From Chlamydomonas sphaeroides (taxonomy: Eukaryota > Chlorophyta > Chlorophyceae > Chlamydomonadales > Chlamydomonadaceae), in NCBI GenBank assembly GCA_001662425.1, contig BDDC01001929.1:1-12585 (forward strand): DNA of 12,585 bases. Direction: 5' to 3'. The position numbers and the translations under genes were made by a program. This document shows, piece by piece, positions 6,665-12,585 of the stretch. Numbering within the stretch: position 1 is the first letter of the stretch; the number at the start of each line of letters is the position of its first letter. The notes beneath the pieces are model-generated. The model worked only from the letters and a program-made list of their open reading frames with translations, was not told the origin of the DNA and made no database searches.

Positions 6665-9600
6665 CTACTGCCCCCGGGCCGCGGATGCGCCGATGCTGAG
6701 CAGCGCCGAGATCGTGGACACCAGCTCGGCGGCGGATGGGCGCTGCAGGGGGTCCGTCTGCCAGCACATCTCCGCCAGCCGCCTGCGGGGAGGAAAGTGG
6801 AGGTAAAATGCATGGGTGAGGGAAAGCACGGACGCCAGAGCATCCCGTTGCCGCCAGCCCAAGCGAGAGGAGGGGACAGCAGGCTGGGGGAGCGCCAAGG
6901 TGTTTGCGCCCCTCCCTAAACTAGCTGCGGGGTAGGTTGGGGGGCACCCGATGGCCTAACGGTGCCCGACGCCGCCGTCAACCGCCAAGTACACCAACCA
7001 TGTCAACTGGCTTGAACCAAAGCGAAGCCAGCAGACAATTGTCGAGTTACAAACTTCTTTGCAGGACCGCACCTGTACTTTGAGGGCACGGATGCGTCGA
7101 ACTCGGGCCGGGCGCCCTGGCGCACCAGAGGCGCGATGCGGTCGGGGTGCACGTTCGGGTAGGGCCGTGAGCCGCCGGCCGTCATCTCCCACATGATGAT
7201 GCCCAGGCTGCGAAAGGGCAGGAGTGCGGTGCCGCCAGCGTCAACCACAAGTCAAAATACGCGTGCAGCTCGGCCCGACAGAGTTGGATGGCGACTAGGG
7301 GCTGACCTGCCGGACGCAAAGCGCGCGCGCGACAGCGCCGCCGCTGCCAGCCCGCATGCAAGCCCCCGGACTATGTCAACTAACCTGTAGACGTCGACGC
7401 TGGCCGTCAGGCGGGCGGCTGCGAGGTCACGCATTCAATGTAGGGCAATCGGCGACAGGGATGTACTTGCACGCAGGTCTAAATTGTGTCTGCACACTCG
7501 GAGGCCGTACGTGTGCGTGACAGTATTAGCCGCTGCTGCGCGCGGTTGCTCGGCGTGCTGACACCGCACGATGGCAACCGCTCGACTCACTTTTTTCAAG
7601 GGCCTCCGGCGCCATGTGCGTCACACTGCAGGCAGGGGCGTGTGGCGGCGGGCAGGCATGGGGAATCGGCTGAAGGGAGTTGTCTCCTGGTTGCCGGCTT
7701 TGGGGGGCCGTTGGTTCGCCTTCTGTAACGCCCACTCCATGTAACTATCGCTTCCTAAGGCATGGCAGGGCGCGGTTGTGTAACCTTCGGCAAAGGGGCG
7801 CTGCAGGCGTTTCAGCAAGTCAAGGCTGGCCAACGGCGTGCGCGGTGCGCGATCAAGCTATTCTCCTCATCTATCCCCGTCACTCACGTGCCACACGCTT
7901 CCTCCACTATTGCGTACGGCTGGCCAACCGTGGACCCGTCGCCGGGCTGCATGCGGGAGGAGATAGAAGGGGTTATGCCAAGGCTTGGATGGGTACTTCT
8001 GTATGTGTCGGCAGGCGACAGGTCTTGGGATGCTAGCTTGCTTGCGCTGGCTTGTTAAGCAATCCCTGCTTGTCTTGCCTGATTCAGCAGGGTCACGAAG
8101 CCGAAGTCTGCAAGAGGGAGCGATTGTGAGGTCGCAAGGTAAGCAAGCGAAGCGAGTGAGCGATGCGGTGGGTGGTGGGTTTGCAGGGCGCCTGCAGCAG
8201 GCCGTGATGAGTCAGGTCCCGCAAGCTGTGTGCCGCTGGCAGCTGGAAGACCGCATGAACCCCGACCTCGACCTGGTGAGCCGCAGCCCCACCTGCCAGC
8301 TTGGCGGTGAAGCCCCGTGGGTCGGTGGGGCTGGTGCGCAGCAGCACGTTGGCGGGCTTGAGGTCTGTGGCAGGCGAGCGGGAGTCGGCAAGCACTTCCA
8401 CACGAATTCTCAGGGGGCCTGGTCAGGGCCGCACAGCCGCCAGCTCCTTGCCCAGCCTGCCGCGGACCCTCCAGCCCACCTACCTCTGTGCACGAGCTTG
8501 TGGGCGTGCAGGTGGCGCAGCGCCAGGGCCACGTCCAGCAGCGTGAGCAGGATGGCCTGCGGGGCAGCACGCACGAAATTGCACAACATCGACTGATAGA
8601 TAGTGTTGCTGTTGCTTGCTCGGCGTGCGAGGGCATGCTGTCATCAGCAGGGTCACACTGGTTGTGCCAGGCTAAAGGTTTAGAGCACCACCACTTCACA
8701 CTTACTTTGAAGTTCAGGGCGGTTTTCGGCTTGCCGGCGCCGGCGGTCGGTGCTGCGGCGAGCGTCTGCAAAATGCCCGGGAAGCTCCGCTTGCACAGCG
8801 CCGTCTGGAGGCAGCCGCGGTCGCACCACTCGCAGACGATGGCCAGGCACGGTGGAGGGTCTCCTACATGAGGGCAGCGAGGGCAGCGGGCCGCCCCTCG
8901 ACGGCAAAATCGTGGATGCTCGGTCGATAATGATCGCGTTGGTGGCCTGGCTGCTACGCTGGTACCACCCCACCCCACCTAACCCACACAAGCTGGCCTC
9001 ACCGTTGTCCTCAACCTGTTGCTGTGACTGCTGCTGCATCTCGCTCGGCTCCAGGTAACGGAGGTAGGTGACGTCGCCGCCGTCGGGGCCGTGCTTGCGG
9101 GCGAGCGTGATGTTGGTGAAGGTGCGGTACACCTGTTGTCGTCGTTGATGCGGGATGTGGAGGCGGGCCCACATACAGAGAGCGAGGTTGGGTGTTGGCC
9201 GGCGCTGAACGGACATTGAAGGCAGCAAGAGTCCGCCATACATGAGACTGGACCTCAGCCAGTGTGCATGCATGCATGCGGGCGCACCAGCTACCACTCA
9301 ATCGATTGTACGGCATACACGCGCTGTCTCGCCTGCATGATGTTGGGGTGGCCGCTGAGGCTGCCCATGGCCGCCAGCTCCATCGCCGTGCGCAGCAGCG
9401 CGCGACGAGCAGCCAGCCGCTGCGGTCCTCCAGCCGCCGAGCTTTCAATCAGGCTGTCCATGGAGACGCGGTTTCCCTTTGCGGCGCCGCTGCCGTCGCC
9501 AGCGGTGCCGCTCAACTCCTGTCGCGGGTTGCTCAGCTGCGCGTCGTCCACCTCATCGACCTGGTGCACAGCAAGGAGGCGAGGTCGCAGGCGTCGCGTG

Positions 9601-12585
9601 TGACCACCGTTCGCACTTGCAGACTTGCCGCGGCTGAGGATCTACACATGATCCCGCCGGATAGTACGGCAGGCGACGGCATTAGAGCAAGTGCCGTACA
9701 AGTTTACGTCACAGCCCTACAGGTTACCCGTTGTATTATGGTCCACTTTGGGGGTTTTCCTAGCTTAAACAAACATGCATGGTGCATGTTGGTTCTCAGC
9801 ATAGCTTGTTTGCGGTGCGTTGTTCCACGAAGGGTCAGAAACAGGGCGCTGGCCAAAATCCGTTGTATTATGAAACACCCCGAATGAAGCGCAAGAACCT
9901 GTACACTGGCCGCGCCCGCCGGCACCATAGCAGTACACATACTATAGGTGCCACAGCTACTCATAGAAGGCCAGTGTAGCGCTTGGCGTGTCTCGCCTGT
10001 TCGACATGCGCATCATCAAGGACATGTTCCCAAGCGAACGCTCCAGCAGCCACAAACGACACGCGTTGCGGCATAGACCACTGCGCATATGCAAGTATGT
10101 AACAAAATAGCAAAAATGGTGCGAGCGGTGTGGGTGTGTCGCGTCGGTCGCGCCGATTTGGAATTCTTGAGCGCAAAATGTACGTGACCACTGGAAGTCC
10201 TTAATCTTGCCGTTGTATCCTCTTTTCTTTGTATGTAGAAGAGTTATGTATGGCGCGCGCGTTGTTTTGCGCACCTGTGGGCCGACCAGCCCGCCTCTCG
10301 CACCCACACGCCTGTCGCAAAACCCTGGACCACCAAAACTTCACCCCTCCCGGATCTGACACGGTAGCGTCCACGCACACCCCTAGGACATTTTAAGTTC
10401 GGAAAGGCAGCTCCCCAATCGCAAAACCCACTACGCACGGTCCACTGTTCCGTAATACAACCTGTTTCACAATACAACGGGTCACCTGTAGTCACTCACA
10501 TCGGGCATCTCCATGAGCTGCGGCAGCATGACATCGCGAAGTAAGGCGCAGCGGCAGCAGGGGGCGGTGCGTCAGGGGTCGGTCGTCCATCTGGCAGCTT
10601 GCTGGGCGAGCTTGGAGCCAATGTGCCCCCGTGTGAGCAGATGGCGGCGTGCTGGACTGCGCGTGCGGCCGTGTTCGGCCGGGGCCTGCACCCGCGCCAC
10701 GAGCGAGACCGCCCATGCCTCGCTCGCCCCTCAGTCTCACCTTGACCGCGCAGTCCAGGGCGCCCATGCGAGCTCGGAACACCACCGCGCAGCCGCCCTG
10801 ACCCAGCTGGCTCAGCAGCTGCAGGCTCGCCAGCTCCTCCTCCTCCTGCCGAGCTGCGGACGACCCACGGGCTGTCAGCGCGGCCAGAGCCGCCGCAGCA
10901 GGCGACAGCGCCGCGGATGCGCCGGCAGTGCCGGTGGTCTGCCTCGAGGCAGCGTACGTAGCGTTTGAAATTGGGGCAATCGTCTGGGATGCGGATCCGC
11001 TCGGCGTCGTGGCATGGGAGCTGGAGGCCCTGCGGTCGTGCAGAGGGAATGGGCACGTCAGCAAAGATCAGACCGCGGTAGCCTTACTTGAACCTCGTCA
11101 CCGCACACCCTGCTTCTGACGTCACAGGGCGCACGCAGCGTGGCATTCACCACGTGGCCCATGATAAGGTGTTGCGGATGCGCTGAACTGGGCATACCTG
11201 GCGCCGTGTGAAAACGCCGCGGCCGCCGCCTCGGCGGCCGCCTCAGCTCGCGCCATGCCGATGCTGTTCTGGAGACTGGCGACGAGCATGGGCACGTGCG
11301 AGCGCATCGTGCTGGCGGCTGCGGGGATGTTGCGGGAGCGACCAGGGAGGAAATACCTGATAAGACACAAAACACAAGCAAGAAGGCGAACGGCGGGGAG
11401 GGCCGCTCCCGCCAACAGGCTTAAACGCAGTTGCGCACCAAGCAAAGCGCACATAATGATATGGACCCGGGCTCACACCACGTCATGCCCCAAGCAACCC
11501 TGACCCACATGGCGCCAGCTCCTCGACGTGGATCAAGTTGGTCGTCAGAACGCTGCCGGCACCAATCGCGAGGTGGGTCCCTGTCAAGATCCCTGACACT
11601 GGGCTCGGGAGGTTGCCGCTGTTGTGCACCAGTTGCCCCACACTGAGCTGCATGAACGCGTGGCCGCCGCCCGTGCTGCCGCCCGCTGCGGCCTCCCAGC
11701 TGCCCAAGGTGCCCATGCCGAGGCTGCTCGACACCTGGCGCCGCGAGTCGTCACCCGCAAGCGGCGACACCCCCGCAGCCCGGCCTCCGGCGTTGCGGCG
11801 GCCAGGAGCAGTGCCGCCGCCACCACCACCGCCGCCGCTGCCACCGCGCGCGCCGCCATTGCTTGTGTTGCCGAGGGCGAACATGGCTCCGCGGCTGTCG
11901 TATAGCGACGAAGGGCCGAGGCTGCTGAAGAGCAGGGGCTCCAGCCGGCCGCGTGCTTCGGCATTGGCGTCGGTTGGCGGTGTCTGGAAGGAGCGGTTGC
12001 GGGGCATGCGGCCGGCGCGCTCGGGCGTGGGGGAGGCGTACCCGACGATGTTTGAGGGCGCGGTGGCAAGGGCATCGTATTGAGACTTAGAGGAGCGGCC
12101 CTCGAGCACGGCGTAGGATCCGGGCGCGGCGGTGGTCAGGGTCGCCACCTCCACCGCCAGCTCGCCAGCCAGCTTGCGGCACACGAGCGGGCCCACCGCC
12201 TGGCGAGGGGGCGAGGGGAGAGGAAAGGGGGCCAGTTGGCAAGTAAGGCAAGCATCCAGGCAGTGCGGGGGGCCCTTCTGTCATCACGTGCTCCCTGCCT
12301 CACCCCCAGCAGCTCCAGCAGCATGCCCCGAGCCTCCGCCAGCAGCTGCTCCGGCAGCTGCTGCGGGAACGCCACGTACAGGCCCAGGCAGCCGCCGGCG
12401 TCTCCCAGCGGCAACGCCAGCAGCAGCAGCGACCGCATGCCCTGGCCGGCCCGGGCGAGTGGCGAGCCAGCCGTGAAGCTCCTGCCCGCCAGGCTCGATT
12501 TGCTGCTGGCGGGCCGGCCCGACACCGAAGCACTTCCGGCGCCGCCCAGCAGCAGTAGCACGTCCCGGCACGGCCGCCGCGGGTC
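6665..12585 (-). CDS. GAF-like/TKL-type protein kinase, 16 exons, 5' end cut by window
   Basis: Likely a soluble Ser/Thr (or dual-specificity) kinase of the TKL group. Exons: 12585-12304, 12199-11505, 11356-11198, 11029-10741, 10517-10500, 9560-9333, 9132-9003, 8863-8706, 8556-8484, 8364-8293, 8107-8079, 7946-7888, 7625-7591, 7418-7385, 7207-7073, 6782-6665; phases agree for 837 codons plus a stop. Residues 1-110 (numbered from 12585) resemble the end of a GAF domain (SLLLLALPLGDAGGCLGLYV, then a helix). A Ser/Gly-rich linker with a run of eight glycines follows. Kinase domain: Gly loop GQGGCAVV (455-462), Lys475 in CAVK, aC Glu542 before HPNIMQ, hinge near CEWCD (611-615), HRDLKPAN with Asp678, DFG 702-704, CGTVTHMAPEAL with Glu738, DVYSLGIIMWEM, and CWQTDPLQRPSAAEL. 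About 60 extra residues lie between Lys475 and Glu542, and a Gln-rich insert precedes the hinge. The HRDLKPxN loop favours Ser/Thr specificity. The ligand of the GAF-like part and the substrate are unknown. Confidence 0.93.
7947..8078 (-). other. GC-AG intron in the kinase activation-loop region
   Basis: The upstream exon ends ...CTGCTGAATCAG and the next bases are GCAAGA, a good GC-donor context. The acceptor is CATGCAG ending at 7947. Using it joins DFGFVTLLNQ to PGDGSTVGQPYAIVEEACGT and then to VTHMAPEAL, restoring the expected loop between DFG and APE. The only close GT donor (inside TTC-GTGACC, 8098-8097) would delete VTLLNQ. Confidence 0.8.
9133..9332 (-). other. Probable second GC-AG intron of the kinase gene
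   Basis: The exon ending HPNIMQ is followed by GCGAGA, and the acceptor ACAACAG ends at 9133, giving HPNIMQ-VYRTFTN, the expected aC-b4 region. A GT donor 12 nt further (GTGTAT, starting at 9320) is also in frame and would add ARQR. Protein conservation favours the GC donor, but the alternative is open. Confidence 0.55.
9263..9280. repeat. Short (CATG)n palindromic tract
   Basis: TGCATGCATGCATGCG is a self-complementary simple repeat inside kinase intron 9332-9133. No function is inferred. Confidence 0.7.
9718..9719. other. Putative TA target-site duplication, left
   Basis: The dinucleotide TA immediately precedes the CAGGT end of the inverted-repeat element and matches the TA at the other side. 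Two bases are weak evidence alone. Confidence 0.5.
9720..10488. mobile_element. 769-bp non-autonomous TIR element (MITE-like) in a kinase intron
   Basis: The left end reads CAGGTTACCCGTTGTATTAT and the right end, reverse-complemented, reads CAGGTGACCCGTTGTATTGT. These differ at two of 20 positions. Both ends are flanked by TA (9718-9719 and 10489-10490), consistent with a TA target duplication as made by Tc1/mariner-type transposases. A further copy of the subterminal motif, CCGTTGTATTATGAAACA, is at 9860-9877, with a near-exact inverse at the right end (about 10463-10480). Another inverted TAATACAAC is at 10453-10461. No transposase-like reading frame was recognised inside, so it is probably mobilised in trans. 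The superfamily is not certain; a TA flank alone could be chance. Confidence 0.75.
10489..10490. other. Putative TA target-site duplication, right
   Basis: TA immediately follows the ACCTG right end of the inverted-repeat element, matching the left flank. Confidence 0.5.
10500..10517 (-). other. 18-nt microexon of the kinase gene
   Basis: This exon encodes only LMEMPD, directly after the ATP-binding Lys of CAVK. It lies between an acceptor CCGCAG (ending at 10518) and a donor GTGAGT (10499-10494), both phase 0. Joined to its neighbours it reads CAVK-LMEMPD-VDEVDD, a plausible end of strand b3. Skipping it would keep the frame but delete six residues next to the active site. Confidence 0.8.

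Larger units (their letters stand above)
9561..10499 (-). other. 939-nt intron of the kinase gene, largest in the window
   Basis: The donor is GTGAGT at 10499-10494 and the acceptor is CACCAG ending at 9561. The other kinase introns are 104-290 nt. Most of the excess is one inverted-repeat element (9720-10488) inserted 11 nt inside the donor. No kinase coding sequence is missing across it. Confidence 0.85.

Noticed and set aside
8640..8660. 13-bp match between intron 8705-8557 and kinase exon 8107-8079 (GTGACCCTGCTGA)
   Set aside because: A single 13-bp match with no extension is expected by chance in 12.6 kb of biased sequence.

Overview
The window looks like nuclear DNA from a chlamydomonadalean green alga (Chlamydomonas/Volvox type). 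It is very GC-rich. Its genes are broken into many short exons by small GT-AG (and a few GC-AG) introns, and the proteins carry long Ala/Gly/Gln low-complexity inserts. The organism is an inference from style; no marker gene settles the species.

Two genes can be reconstructed exon by exon, both on the minus strand, so transcription runs from high to low coordinates. (1) Positions 12585 to 6665 hold the C-terminal 837 codons, in 16 exons, of a large protein kinase of TKL type. A GAF-like segment precedes the kinase domain, and the 5' end lies outside the window. All splice phases agree, and the kinase subdomains appear in order up to a stop codon. (2) Positions 3096 to 1 hold the first 405 codons, in 10 exons, of an A/G-specific adenine DNA glycosylase (MutY/MUTYH). 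Its catalytic Glu and Asp, helix-hairpin-helix and 4Fe-4S cysteines are intact. The C-terminal 8-oxoG-recognition (NUDIX-like) domain is cut off by the window edge.

Between the two genes lie about 3.6 kb (3097-6664) with no convincing gene. This stretch has one coding-like but apparently frame-broken segment (3412-3882), a perfect GC-rich inverted repeat (4537-4575), a short direct repeat (4884-4936) and an AT-rich island (about 5876-5942). The two genes have unrelated jobs (signalling, base-excision repair) and nothing suggests they work together.

The most interesting structure is in the introns. A 769-bp terminal-inverted-repeat element flanked by TA sits in the 939-nt kinase intron. Two adjacent MutY introns each hold a decayed copy of the first ~30 nt of the exon that follows, about 113-119 bp away. 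One MutY intron has a (TTCGGGGG)n array with G-quadruplex potential, and the kinase gene needs one or two GC-AG introns and an 18-nt microexon. I saw no evidence of a new multi-gene system, CRISPR array or tRNA/rRNA.
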